This document shows, piece by piece, positions 1-9,976 of a DNA stretch of 64,000 nt. This stretch comes from Synaphobranchus kaupii. Taxonomy: Eukaryota; Chordata; Actinopteri; Anguilliformes; Synaphobranchidae. A program made the translations under genes and the position numbers. Position 1 is the first letter of the stretch, and each line of letters begins with the position of its first letter. Location of the stretch: the NCBI GenBank assembly GCA_029718625.1, contig CM056378.1, positions 65,123,027 through 65,187,026 of the forward strand. The letters run 5' to 3'. A model generated the notes under the pieces. It saw nothing but the letters and a program-made list of their open reading frames with translations. It was not told where the DNA came from and did not search any database.

Positions 1-170
1 TAGGTACATTTGACTACTACATTTGAGTCTGCTGGGGATAGGAGGAGAATAAGTTCTGTAATAGGCCTGGAGAAAACCTTGGGTGTTCCTTGTCGAATGA
101 CTCTGACTTCGACCTTCCTTGTGAGTTGATCCGTACTAGGGAATGTCTTTATTACCACCGCCATAGGCCA

Positions 171-450
171 TTAGTTTCTCCTCACTTGAAGATCCTTCAT
201 TAGGACTACGTCTCCCTCCTTTAAGTTGGGTCTCTTGTCCTGCCACCTGCTCCTGACTTGCAGTGTGGTCAGCAACTCACGGCGCCACCTTTCCCAGAAG
301 GTATCAGCGAGAGACTGCACCGGCTTCCATTGCTGCTCAAACTCACAAGGAGGAGAGGAGGAAGTGCTTGTTTTCTGTGTCAGCAGCATAGTTGGTGTGA
401 GTATGAGTAGATGCAGGATCTGACAACACAGGTATGAGGGGTCAGGCATT
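171..450 (-). pseudogene. BEL-1 integrase C-terminal (DUF5641-like) fragment
   Basis: The frame ends in the run FWERWRRELLTTLQ followed by a basic stretch and EGDVVLMKD, the hallmark of the DUF5641 tail that follows the integrase core in BEL/Pao polyproteins. It probably takes part in DNA binding. The first 20 residues match the family poorly, which suggests small indels next to the Tc1 insertion at 451. The continuation toward the catalytic core lies beyond that Tc1, from 1369. No natural start codon is expected because this is an internal polyprotein piece. Confidence 0.8.
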
Positions 451-452
451 TA

Positions 453-691
453 CAGATCCTTTCCAAAAAATTAGAATATCATGGAAAAGTTTTTTTTTTT
501 CCATAATTCCATTCAAAAAGTGAAACTTTCTATAGATTATAGATTCATTACACACAAAGTGAAATATTTCTATCCTTTATTTGTTTCATTTTTCATAATT
601 TTGGCTTACAGCTCCAGAAAACCCCCAAAACAGTATTTCAAGAAATTAGAATAGTGTGTCGAAAATCAGCATTTACTTCAGTTATTTCAGA
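453..691 (+). repeat. Left inverted repeat of the Tc1 element
   Basis: This arm is the near-perfect reverse complement of 1133-1366. It contains a long T tract near 489-500 that is shorter in the partner arm. Confidence 0.9.
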
Positions 692-1051
692 GAATGAGTG
701 GAGTGGCTTGACTCGAGGAATCCGACAGTTGTAGCCCATGTCCCGGATACGTCTGTACGTGGTGGTTTTTGAAGCACTGACTCCAGCCTCAGTCCACTCC
801 CTCTGCATCTCCGCCAAATTTTGGAATCGTCTTTGCTTGACAATCCGCTGAAGCCTACGGTCATCTCTTTTGCTTGTGTACCTTCTCCTGCCACATTTTT
901 CGCTTCCACTAAACTTTCTATTGATATGCTTGGACACTGCACTCTGTGAACAGCCAGCCTCCTTAGCGATGACCTTTTGTGGCTTACCCATCTTCTGGAG
1001 GGTGTCAATGATGGTCTTCTGGCCAATTGTCATGTCTGCAGTCTTCCCCAT
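638..1051 (-). pseudogene. Tc1 transposase N-terminal DNA-binding domain, truncated
   Basis: The start is the ATG at 1049-1051, giving MGKTADMTIGQ. About 120 residues follow that read as the paired helix-turn-helix region of a Tc1 transposase: a first HTH around AKEAGCSQSAVSKHI, a GRRR-like basic linker, and a second HTH ending in TTTYRRIRDMGY. A complete protein is about 340 residues. Here the frame runs straight into the inverted repeat after roughly residue 120, removing all DDE catalytic residues. If expressed, the fragment could at most bind the inverted repeats. Confidence 0.85.
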
Positions 1052-1132
1052 ACTGAACCAAACTGAGATAAACTTTGCAGGTGTTTTGAGTAAATTAGAT
1101 GATAGTGTGACACTCAGTCTAAAACATTAATT

Positions 1133-1366
1133 CTCTGAAATAACTGAAGTAAATGCTGATTTTCGACACACTATTCTAATTTCTTGAAATACTGTTTTGG
1201 GGGTTTTCTGGAGCTGTAAGCCAAAATTATGAAAAATGAAACAAATAAAGGCTAGAAATATTTCACTTTGTGTGTAATGAACCTATAATCTATGAAAGTT
1301 TCACTTTTTGAATGGAATTATGGAAAAAACTTTTCCATGATATTCAAATGTTTTGGAAAGGATCTG
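1133..1366 (-). repeat. Right inverted repeat of the Tc1 element
   Basis: Reverse-complement partner of 453-691, ending at the TA duplication at 1367-1368. Confidence 0.9.
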
Positions 1367-1368
1367 TA

Positions 1369-1931
1369 TAATAGCGCATACCTCAGCCATTAGAGTGATG
1401 AGGACTTTGTGGGTAAGTTGAGGGTATTTCATTTGCAAGAACATGGAGTCGATGATGCGGCGTTCCCACGCCCCACCCATATGGGATGAGTGGGGTGGGT
1501 TGAATACCCAACTGCATCTCTGCTCTTGTAGATACTTGTTCAGGTCTGTGTTTGGTTCATCCATCTTCAATTCTTTGCTGGCACCAATGAAATTAGTACC
1601 TTGATCTGACCTGATCTGCTTTGAAGCGCCTCGGAGAGAGAAGAACCTCCAGAGTGCGTTGATGAAGCTGAGATTGAACAACCTCAATATGTACTGCTCT
1701 TACACACATACATGTAAGCAGCACCGCCCAACTCTTGCTGTTTGCGTGACCTCCCTGAGTGTGCCGTGCAGAAACTTCCCAGGGTCCAAAAATGTTGAGG
1801 CCAACATAAGGGAAAGTGCTCAGCCTCTCAGCTGGTAGATCTGCTGCAGTCCGATCTTGCCCCGAAGCGTTCTGCAAGTGACACCTTTCAAGATTTTGCT
1901 CTGAATGCATCTCTTTCCTCCTACTAGCCAT
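1369..1931 (-). pseudogene. BEL-1 integrase catalytic core, first Asp replaced
   Basis: Two overlapping minus-strand frames cover the rve-type core. The upstream part reads GLNIFGPWEVS and then WAVLLTC..RAVHIEV; the family has Asp where this copy has Asn in GLN, so the first catalytic acidic residue is lost. The downstream part, in another frame, reads SDQGTNFIGASKEL, with the second Asp, and later HMGGAWERRI, with the Glu. The switch of frame near 1600-1690 is a frameshift. The core stops at 1369, where the Tc1 element interrupts it. The enzyme would have joined retroviral-like cDNA to the host chromosome. Confidence 0.85.
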
Positions 1932-2385
1932 AATCCATCGGCCCGGATGGCACCCTCTGTGAAGTGTCTACCTTGGTGCTTTACCATCTCATGGTGGTGT
2001 CTTATGATCAGAGTTGCAAGGTAGTGACAGCCTGGAATGATAAGGGGGTTTATCTCACTTAAGACCAGCTGAGATTGGGATATACGCCCTCTTACACAGA
2101 GGAGTCTATCGCTGTCCATGATTGGATTCGGTTTTCTGATGCTGCTATGTGTTAGCAGGTTTCTCTTCTCAGAGATGCACTTTATCTCCTCAGAATAGGC
2201 TTCATGCTGGACACTTTTGATCACAAGTCTCCTTGCCTTTTCCTGCTCCTCTACAGTGGAGCCCTTCTTACATAGACCCCTTACAGCTCTTCTCTTCAGT
2301 TGAACGGGCAAAGGAATGGGAAATGTGTAATAGACATGCTACTGCTCTGATAAAGAATTTAAAACTGAAAAACGCTCAAAGTGCT
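1932..2385 (-). pseudogene. BEL-1 integrase zinc-binding N-terminus and RNase H linker
   Basis: The frame contains RLLCVRGRISQSQL, a typical lead-in, and then RHHHEMVKHQGRHFTEGAIRAD followed by a Cys pair around GVTC, forming the HHCC-type zinc-binding unit of BEL/Pao integrase. The stretch at 2312-2385 links it to the RNase H region in another frame. Degeneracy is clear: the family's first zinc-site Cys region is blurred by mutation. Confidence 0.72.
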
Positions 2386-2840
2386 TTACTCCCAGTGACC
2401 TTGACCTTTGGAAGCCTGAGTGATGTGCACAGACACAACTGGGCGTATCTTTGCATCCGACGCAGATTCAAACGACACCTCAGGTGCTGAGGGAAGAGTG
2501 AGGGGCTTTGATAAGAAGGGTGGTCCTGATAACCAGGTTGTGTTTGCGAGAAGTGCGGCTGGCACCGACCTAGACCCATAGTCCGGTTTTTTTTTTTTTT
2601 GCTCAGATGGAACATATTTCCATTGGTCTGGAGACGTTGACTGTCTGATTCGTTGGATCCGATTGCTTACATACACGTAAAACCTCCTTGTCTCCTTATG
2701 TATGTAGCCCAGAACGATTCTGCTGTCTGTAAAAAGCGTGACAGAGTCAATCTTCAGGTGCATCTCACTGACTACAAACTCTGCGATTTCCACTGCAAGA
2801 ACAGCAGCACATAGTTCGAGGCGAGGAATAGTAGTTTCCC
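2386..2840 (-). pseudogene. BEL-1 RNase H, C-terminal part
   Basis: The minus frame reads TTIPRLELCAAVLAVEIA, then VTLFTDSRIVLGYIHKETRRF, then NRIQRIRQSTSPDQWKYVPS: the RNase H-like segment of BEL/Pao with its Asp in TDSRIVL. A run of T at 2588-2600 (Lys codons on the minus strand) and the loss of the expected NPAD-like text before YGSRSVP indicate an expansion or indel there. The segment is cut at 2841 by the L2 insertion; its N-terminal continuation is at 4411 and above. Confidence 0.85.
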
Positions 2841-2846
2841 TTACAG
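2841..2846 (+). repeat. L2 target-site duplication TTACAG (left copy)
   Basis: The same six bases occur at 4405-4410 on the other side of the L2. Removing the L2 plus one copy brings the BEL-1 RNase H frame back into register, which supports the assignment. Confidence 0.7.
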
Positions 2847-2880
2847 TATGTAAGCAATGTAAGCAATCCTCTCCTCTGTT

Positions 2881-4005
2881 CTGATTCTCCTTGACCTGTC
2901 TGCGGCATTCGACACGGTCAACCACAAACTCCTGATCTCCACACTCGCTGAGATGGGCATTTCTGGAACTGCCCTCTCTTGGTTTGTATCGTATCTCACT
3001 GATAGATCCTACCAAGTCTCCTGGAAGGGTTCCGTCTCTGCTCCCCGTCCCCTGTCTACAGGAGTCCCGCAGGGATCTGTACTGGGTCCTCTGCTGTTCT
3101 CTATGTATACTAAGTCTCTTGGCTCAGTAATCCATTCACATGGCTTCTCATACCATAGCTATGCTGACGATACTCAACTCTTCCTCTCTTTCCCTCCCTC
3201 TACCCCACAGGTTAAGGAGAGGATATCTGCTTGTCTGAATGACATCTCTGAGTGGATGGCTACCCATCACCTGAAGCTCAACCTTGACAAGACAGAGCTC
3301 CTCTTCATGCCGTACAAGACCTCCCCACTACATGACCTCTCCATCACCGTTGATGGGACCGTGGTGGCTGCCTCCCGCTCTGCAAGGAACCTGGGGGTGG
3401 TCCTGGACGACCGGCTGGACTTCAAAGAGCACATCAGGGCGACGGCACGGTCCTGCAGGTTCCTCCTGTACAACATCAGGAGGATTCGACCGTACCTGAC
3501 CACCTACTCCACCCAGCTTCTTGTCCAGACCATGGTCACCTCACGCCTGGACTACTGCAACTCCCTGCTCGCAAGCCTACCGGCCTGCGCCATTCTGCCT
3601 CTTCAACTGATCCAGAATGCAGCTGCCCGGCTTGTGTTCAACCTCCCGAAATTTTCCCACGTAACCCCCCTGCTGAGGTCTCTCCACTGGCTGCCAGTTG
3701 CAGCCAGGATCAGGTTCAAAGTTCTGACCCTGGCCTACACTGCAGCCAATAGGACAGGCCCCGCCTACCTGCAGGACTTAATCCAGAACTATGTTCCTGC
3801 TCGACCACTTCGCTCTTCTACAGCAGGGCGACTGGCACTTCCCCCCCTCCGTGTCAAAGGCTCTCGCTTGTCCCGACTGCGGAGTTTTTCCACATTAGCA
3901 CCTCAGTGGTGGAATGAACTTCCCATTCCCCTATGTTCTACTCCAACCCTGCCTGCATTCCGTCGAGGCCTGAAGACACACCTCTTCAGACTCCACCTTG
4001 ACTGA
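2881..4005 (+). pseudogene. L2 reverse transcriptase, C-terminal half (5'-truncated, otherwise open)
   Basis: The frame is open from the truncation point to the stop at 4003-4005 without a break. It shows [13 protein letters not shown] (RT motif A with the catalytic Asp), [13 protein letters not shown] (motif B), YADDTQLF (motif C, catalytic Asp pair) and NLDKTELLF, then the connection region [18 protein letters not shown] and the L2 C-terminus ending [18 protein letters not shown]1, the endonuclease and the RT N-terminus are missing. The internal ATG at 2953 is not the natural start. The intact frame suggests a fairly young copy. Confidence 0.93.
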
Positions 4006-4059
4006 TATCCTCACCTAGGAATATCAGTTCCCTGTTCCCTGTGTTTTCCTGTCTGTTTA

Positions 4060-4200
4060 TTATAGTTTATAATAGTATTTGGAATGTTTTATCATAGTAT
4101 AGTTTATAATAGTATTTGGAATGGTTTATAATAGCATAGTTTATAATAGTATTTGGAATGGTTTATAATAGTATAGTTTATAATAGTATTTGGAATGGAA
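4060..4200 (+). repeat. Tandem AT-rich repeat in L2-A 3' UTR
   Basis: Units built on TATAATAGTATTTGGAATG recur four to five times with spacing of about 40-50 bases, immediately after the ORF2 stop region. Confidence 0.75.
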
Positions 4201-4410
4201 GTGTGGTGTTGCTGATTTGCCCACAGCTTACTGTGAACTACAGTCAACGTTCATTGCTAGGGATAGCTGCTACATTATGCAAAGGATGTGCTTTGCCTCG
4301 TCTGTTCTGTAATGATGATGATGTCTCTGTACGCACTTACTGTACGTCGCTTTGGATAAAAGCGTCTGCTAAATAAATGTAATGTAATGTAATGTAATGT
4401 AATGTTACAG

Positions 4411-4871
4411 GTGCCAGTTTTGATTTTCCAAAAACAAAGCCAATATCACTCTGGTTGTTTTGGTTGGTGATCTTCAAGTACGCAACGGCTGAGATTGCCT
4501 TGACTGAGGCGTCAGCAAGCACACACAGTTCTTTAGACTTGGCACTGGAGGGGGAGAAAGAGAAGTAACTTCGGGGGATCTGCAGCTCCTACAGATGTAG
4601 AAGTGACTCTCTCCATTTCATCCACTCTGCTGTCTTGTCATGAGGAAGGGGTGAGTCCCATTCTCTACTTGTGATAACAGCTGTCTGAGTAGGGACTTGC
4701 CCTGTAGTGCGACGAATCCCAGAGGATCAAAAAGGCTGTTTACTACAGAGAGCACACCTCTGCGTGTAAATAGCTTGTCGTCGTCTTGAACTCTGAATAT
4801 AAACCTGTCAGAGACCAGGTTCCAACAAATCCCTCAGCTGCGCTGCAAGGGTATCTCATCTTTCGACAGAT
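4411..4871 (-). pseudogene. BEL-1 RT thumb / RNase H N-terminal part
   Basis: Minus-strand text includes FDPLGFVALQGKSLLRQLLS, the conserved start of the segment following the RT palm in BEL/Pao, and later LADASVKAISAVAYLK, the first RNase H acidic motif, running to GKSKLAP at the L2 border. A frameshift lies near 4640-4660 and a stop near 4590. It is continuous with 2386-2840 once the L2 is removed. Confidence 0.8.
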
Positions 4872-5655
4872 CTAGATCTGAACGTCTCTGGCAAGATCAT
4901 CAACGGGGAAGGTATTCATCACGGCTGTTCTATTTGAAGCTATTTTATGTAGCCGAAGATTGGACAGTGCAAGTATTTCTTGAGCTTGTTGGAGAACACG
5001 GATTGCCTCTTCCTCTGTGGCAAAAGACTTTAACGCATCATCTACACAGAAGTACTCCTCTACAAATCTCCTCACATAACTCCCATAGCTGTCCTCGTCC
5101 TCTCTTAGTCCATATATTGCGACGGCCGGAGAAGGAGTGTTGACAAACACATGGACCTTCATGCGGTAATCAACAATTTAATTTATTTATTTATTATCCT
5201 TTATTTTTACAGGTAGTATCAATGTCGCTGCTCATGTTGTTGCTTCGGAACCACAAGAACTGTAAGTAATCTCTGTGTTCCTTTTTGACTACAAAGCAGT
5301 GGAACATGTGCTCAATGTCCCCTGTGACAGCAACCAGCTCCTTTCTGAATCTCACCAGGATCCCTAGAAGGTTATTATTTAGATCTGGTCCGGTGAGAAG
5401 GACATCATTCAGTGAAACTCCGTTGTAGCGAGCACTCAAGTCGAAGACTATGCGGATCTTGCCAGGCTTTCTGGGATGATAAACGCCGAAAGATGGGAGA
5501 TACCAGTACTCCTGTCCATCCTGCAATGGTGGGGCCAACTCTGCATGCTCGTTGTCCAACATCTTCTGTATGAAATCCAAGTAGTGCTCCTTCATTTCAG
5601 GTTTTTTCTCAAGAGTGTGGCAGATAGCTGTCAGACGTTTGTAGGCATATCCCAT
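4872..5655 (-). pseudogene. BEL-1 reverse transcriptase palm/fingers
   Basis: The upstream part (5194-5655) reads LPSFGVYHPRKPGKIRIVFD, SLNDVLLTGPDLNNNLLGIL and VAVTGDIEHMFHCF (the motif A Asp in TGDIEHMF), all diagnostic for Pao-type RT. The downstream part (4872-5162) reads MKVHVFVNTPSPAVAIYGL and EEYFCVDDALKSF, with the motif C Asp pair; the family usually has YVDD, here CVDD. The two parts are separated by a 44-bp insertion with a 5-bp duplication. Without it the frame would be open, so the RT itself is well preserved. Confidence 0.9.
5174..5217. repeat. 44-bp micro-insertion with ATCAA duplication in BEL-1 RT
   Basis: ATCAA at 5169-5173 and at 5218-5222 flanks 44 bases which on the minus strand run ACCTGTAAAAATAAAGG and then TAAA-type repeats. 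Removing the insert and one ATCAA rejoins the RT frame between motif A and the YRMKVHVF-like text. It resembles the extreme 3' end of a retrotransposed RNA. Confidence 0.7.
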
Positions 5656-6430
5656 TATTTAGAAGCCATCTTCCTGGAGAACAGAAGGGCAGAAGAGCAA
5701 CCCAACTGTTTGCACTGTCTTTGCAAACCTCTCTGTCCATTATCTGAATGAACTTCTGTTCATCAATAGATGGGGTGAGCTTATAGCCGTTCTTAGTGCA
5801 GAGAAAGATTGACTGACCTACATCTTCTCCTACAGGGCTCTTAGTTGTGCTGAGTGAAATGGGTTGCAACTTTGGAAGTGTTTGATGAACTGAAAGTTAA
5901 AAGTTTTCTTTTACCTGGACATGATTTTCACATGGGGTGAGATAGCTTGGACGGCCACTCTCTAGGATGCATGTCTTCAAGGTGTTTACGGCAGAAGGCT
6001 TGTGAGCTTTACCAAGACATACATCCCTATGACTACCCAGCCTAGATCTAATTTCTGGGCGAACAGAGCATTATGTGGACCGTTAATCTGCTTGCGAACC
6101 TTGTTGACACAGAGAATATCTCTACCCAACAGTAAGAGGATGTTTGCTTCAGGATCCAAAGGAGGGATCTCACTTGCGATGACCTCGAGGTGACTATGAT
6201 GAGAAGCTGCATTCGGGGTAGGTATTTCTAACCTGTTGTCAGGGATCTCATCAAATTCAACCAAAGTGGGCAGTGGCAGGTTGATTTTCTGGACTCAATC
6301 ATGTAGCCGCATGCTCTTCTTCCAGCTGTCTCGGTGATGCCTGCACATGTTTTTAATGTGTACGGAGATGGGACGCTGTTGTGATCGAAAATGTCAAAGA
6401 ACTCTGGTCTCGCGAGAGACCGGTTACTTT
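5656..6430 (-). pseudogene. BEL-1 protease / protease-RT linker
   Basis: Minus-strand blocks typical of BEL/Pao lie here in order: LARPEFFDIFD (6370-6420), IPTPNAASHHSHLEVIA and ANILLLLGRDIL..VRKQINGPHNALFAQKLDLGWVV (5986-6264), then GQSIFLCTKNGYKLTPSID and DREVCKDSANSWVALLPF (5609-5869), which lead into the RT. Several frame changes separate the blocks. The region bridges the aspartic protease and the RT; the protease catalytic Asp triad cannot be located with confidence. Confidence 0.78.
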
Positions 6431-6432
6431 GT

Positions 6433-7065
6433 TCATCGAGAATAGCGTAATATCTTCTTTGTCACCTCGCAATGACCATTGGGGTACACATTAACCAAAC
6501 ATATCTTCAAGCAGGCGCGAGAGCTTATTCCCTCACCACATACTTCTGTGCACCGTGGTATGACTTCTTCCTTGATTCCATCCTCCTCCCCGCCATGCTC
6601 TGCATTGGGTGGAGGTGGCGTCAGGTTCCATGATGCAGGGCCTGGATGCAGAGCTGCAATGTGCCTGTCACTCCCGCACTCTGAACACGTGACAGCTGTC
6701 TTGCAGTTTTTGGCTATGTGGGTCATGGAAGCACAACAGTGCAACTTAATATACTGTCTCCGTTCCTCAAGAGGTTTTTCTCTGAAGCCTCTACATTTGT
6801 TGAGGGGGTGTGGCTTTTTGTGGATGGGACAGTTCTTAAGTAGGTCAGCGGTTGGTTTCGCAGATTTTTCTTCCTGGCCTGGAAGAGATACCTGAGTCTT
6901 GTGAACTGACACCCAGTGCTTCATATGACCATAACCTTCATCGGGACGCTCTCTCCTGGAAGGAGTGTTACTGGACGAAGGAAGGATGAAACTTGGGTCG
7001 TTTCGAGCTTTAGCTACATCGTGGATGAACTTAGAGAAAACAGCAAATGGGGGGGAAGGGTACAC
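6433..7065 (-). pseudogene. BEL-1 gag C-terminus with zinc knuckles
   Basis: A 210-residue open stretch with a Cys/His-rich core: CPIHKKPHPLNKCRGF, then HCCASMTHIAKNCKTAVTC and SECGSDRHIAALH. This is the double CCHC-like array at the end of BEL/Pao gag, used to bind the genomic RNA. A proline-rich tail (PPPPNAEHGGEEDG) follows. The apparent first Met is internal to the polyprotein. Confidence 0.85.
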
Positions 7066-7155
7066 AATACTCTTCCTTAAATCTTGAGCTATGGGATGTC
7101 CATTTGTCCTAGAGGTTGTATGGAAGTTTTTCGATGATAGGATGGATACCTCTGG

Positions 7156-7445
7156 CTAAGCAGGATAACTTACTCCCTGGATTATGTTATCCTGCTTAGC
7201 CGCATCTATCTCCAGTAGCAAGTCTGCTAGGTCACATAGCTTCTGCGGGTCTCTGTTGGCTATTTTTGGAAAGTTCTCCAATCTTGTAAAAAGAGCCTTT
7301 TCGATAGCTTCAGGTGTCCCATAGCATTGTTCTAGCCGTTCCCATGTCATCTGTATTCGGTCGATTGCGCTCAAGGAGAGAGGTCGCATTTTCTTGCTGC
7401 TCCTGATTTGCTTTGCTTGCTTTACTTTCTGTCCATTTCTGTCCA
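7156..7445 (-). pseudogene. BEL-1 gag DUF1759 segment, downstream half
   Basis: The frame reads IQMTWERLEQCYGTPEAIEKALFTRLENFPKIANRDPQKLCDLADLLLEIDAAKQD, a clear match in style to the gag capsid-like DUF1759 domain of BEL/Pao. It stops at the L2-B border; the upstream half of the domain lies at 10254 and above. Confidence 0.85.
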
Positions 7446-7604
7446 TTTGTTACATTTTATTGTTTTACTTATTTAAATTTATTTTATTGTTTTACTCTTT
7501 AATTTATCTTTTATAGTAAGAACGTTGGTTGAACACTTGGTTTGAAAGCAAACATTTGGACTTGTTTCTAAACAACAAAGCTTCTCTGACCGGCAAAAGA
7601 CAAC

Positions 7605-7955
7605 GTGGAAGTTATGTCTCCAAACCCAGTAAAATCAGTGAGCTGCATGGAGTGTGAGCGACTGATTGAGAGGATATCGCAGCTTGAAAAGAAGATTGAA
7701 ACACTGTATCAAATACGTGAGGATGAGCAATTCATTGACTCTGTAGCAGCGTCTGTACAAGGTGCCGAGCCACCAAATGCTAACGGACAGACACAGATTT
7801 TCATACGAGGGATTACATCAAATCTAGAGTATCCTGTCACGGACATGGCTGACACGCTTCCCTGGATGGGTTCCAACGCCACTGGATTAGCTGCGGAGGC
7901 TCCCAAACCAGCCTTCCCTAATGACGCAGGTCAACGTAACTACAGAATTAGATGA
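7605..7955 (+). pseudogene. L2 ORF1-like N-terminal fragment
   Basis: A short open frame beginning MEVMSPNPVKSVSCMECERL continues into a heptad-patterned stretch (LIERISQLEKKIETLYQI) that looks like a coiled coil, as expected for the RNA-binding ORF1 product of L2. The sequence then loses any family resemblance and overlaps the RT-side frame after 7921. Most of ORF1 and the whole endonuclease are absent, so the copy is a deletion derivative. Confidence 0.6.
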
Positions 7956-9531
7956 TCAATGTAGACAAATTGATGCTGTCATGGATTCATTTGAGCAGAT
8001 TGACACGCAAGCTTTGAGTGAAATTATCTCTCAAATTAAACCCTCAACCTGCTCACTTGATCCCATCCCCACAAAGTTCTTCAAAAAGGTGTATGATTGT
8101 TTACTTGATGATGTTTTGAAAACTGTTCTCCATCAGCTGGCATATTCCCCACCACCCTGAAATCTGCCATTGTGAGACCAACACTGAAAAAAAGGCATTT
8201 AGACAGCTCTGTGCTCAGTAATTTCAGGCCTATATCCAACATCCCTTTTTTAAGTAAAATCCTAGAAAAAATTGTTTTTAGACAACTGAATCAATTCCTG
8301 ATTAGATACAACACCCTTGAAAAATACCAATCAGGCTTCCGATCTAACCATAGCACAGAGACTGCCCTGGTAAAGGTTGTAAATGACCTGCGGGTAACCA
8401 TTGACAGTGGTGGTGTTGCTGTTCTAGTTTTACTGGACTTGAGTGCTGCGTTTGATACAGTGGATCACAACATTTTAATGCACCGCCTGGAACATTGGGT
8501 GGGTCTTTCGGGACCAGTACTAGAGTGGTTTAAATCTTACCTTACTGGGAGAGGATTTGTTGTTGCACTAGGAGACGCTGTGTCTGACACGGTTAGTATT
8601 ACATGTGGGGTCCCTCAAGGATCTATTCTTGGGCCTTTACTGTTCTCTTTGTATATGCTACCACTGGGTAACATCATTAGAAAGCATAGTGTCAATTTCC
8701 ACAGCTATGCTGATGACACACAATTGTACATTTCTGTGTTCCCTGGTGATACAAGTCCACTCAGCTCACTGGAGAAGTGTCTGAAAGATATAAAAATGTG
8801 GATGTCCCAGAATTTTCTCCAGTTGAACGATGACAAAACAGAGGCAATTTTGATTGGACCAAGACCTCAAAGAGATGCAATATCAAAAAATCTAGAGCAT
8901 CTGGGCCTGTGCAGTAATCGGGAAGCCAAGAATCTAGGCGTTATTATAGATAATGACCTAACCTTTGAGCCCCATATAAGAAATGTTACTAAAATTGCCT
9001 TCTTTCATTTATGAAACATTGCAAAGGTCAGACCTCCTCCGACAAGCAGACGCAGAAAAGCTTATGCATGCTTTTATAACAAGTCGCCTATTACTACTGG
9101 GATAGCCTTCTCTCTGGTCTCCCCCAAAAAAGCATAAAAAAACTACAGTTAGTTCAGAATGCGGCTGCAAGACTGGCACAAAAAAGAGAGACCACATTAC
9201 CCCCACACTCCTTAAACTGCACTGGCTACCTGTGCGTTTTAGAATAGATTTTAAGGTTCTTCTTCTAGTTTTTAAAACGATAAAAGGTTTAGCACCAACA
9301 TACTTAGGTGACTGCATTCAGGAACATGTGCCTAGTAGAACCCTTAGATCCTCCACTGCTTCTCTCTTAGTGATTCCCAAAGTAAACCGTAAGAGAAGCG
9401 GTGAGGCGGCTTTTAGCTTTTATGCCCCTAGGCTTTGGAACGCCTTACCAGGCAATATCAAAGAGACAGAAACTCTTAACATTTTTAAGAAACTTCTTAA
9501 AACACACCTATTTAAACTTGCCTTTAGTTAG
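7921..9531 (+). pseudogene. L2-B reverse transcriptase (broken)
   Basis: Segments in order: DPIPTKFFKKVYDCLLDD (7921-8160), a frameshift, [58 protein letters not shown] (motif A), CGVPQGSILGPLLF (motif B), [12 protein letters not shown] (motif C), then an in-frame stop at 9012-9014, a frameshifted stretch to about 9230, and the conserved C-terminus from FRIDFKVLLLVFKTI to THLFKLAFS at 9531. Catalytic residues remain, but the stop and frameshifts prevent a full product. Confidence 0.92.
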
Positions 9532-9732
9532 CTTGCTCTGCCTTTTAATTTAAATTTAAATTTAATTTTCTTACTTTTAGGACTGATGTGTGTTTTTTAT
9601 TATTTTTATTATCATGTACTAGTCTAATTTATTTATCTTTAAGCTTATTTATCTTTTTAAAGCTGTTTTATCTATTATTATTATTTTATTTTATTTCTTT
9701 TCTTTCTTTTATTCTGTATAGTGGGGTGAAAG

Positions 9733-9976
9733 AAGAGGCCAGTAGGGCGCTCAATTTAAAAGTTTGACTAGGGACCGACGGGTTCGTCACTCTGCGGAGT
9801 GATTCAAACTGTGGAGGCTGTATGCTGCTCCCACCCATGGGCAAATGAAAATCAAAACGTAGAAAGAGGCCAGTAGGGCGCTCAACTTAAAAGTTTGACT
9901 TGGGACCGACGGGTTCGTCACACTGCGGAGTGATTCAAACTGTGGAGGCTGTATGCTGCTCCCACCCATGGGCAAA
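9733..9976 (+). repeat. 131-bp tandem duplication in L2-B 3' UTR
   Basis: Two copies of a unit starting GAGGCCAGTAGGGCGCTCAA, at 9735 and 9866, share over 95 percent of their first 110 bases, including GGGACCGACGGGTTCGTCAC. They diverge after CCCATGGGCAAAT. Confidence 0.9.

Larger units (their letters stand above)
453..1366 (-). mobile_element. Tc1/mariner element with ~235-bp inverted repeats, internally deleted
   Basis: The element starts CAGATCCTTTCC and ends with its complement, GGATCTG, and is flanked by TA on both sides (451-452 and 1367-1368), the Tc1/mariner target duplication. The inverted arms are about 235 bp (453-691 and 1133-1366) and closely matched. Between them is only the N-terminal third of a transposase on the minus strand. 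The catalytic DDE part is missing, so this is a non-autonomous derivative. It is inserted in the BEL-1 integrase gene. Confidence 0.92.
2847..4404 (+). mobile_element. L2 LINE (L2-A), 5'-truncated
   Basis: The element begins inside the reverse transcriptase coding region, runs through the C-terminal part of ORF2 and a short AT-rich 3' UTR, and ends in the typical fish L2 tail (GTACGTCGCTTTGGATAAAA, then TGTAA repeats at 4375-4404). Truncation at the 5' end is normal for LINE insertion. It carries imperfect tandem copies of a 40-50-bp AT-rich unit at 4060-4200. It is inserted opposite in orientation to BEL-1. Confidence 0.92.
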
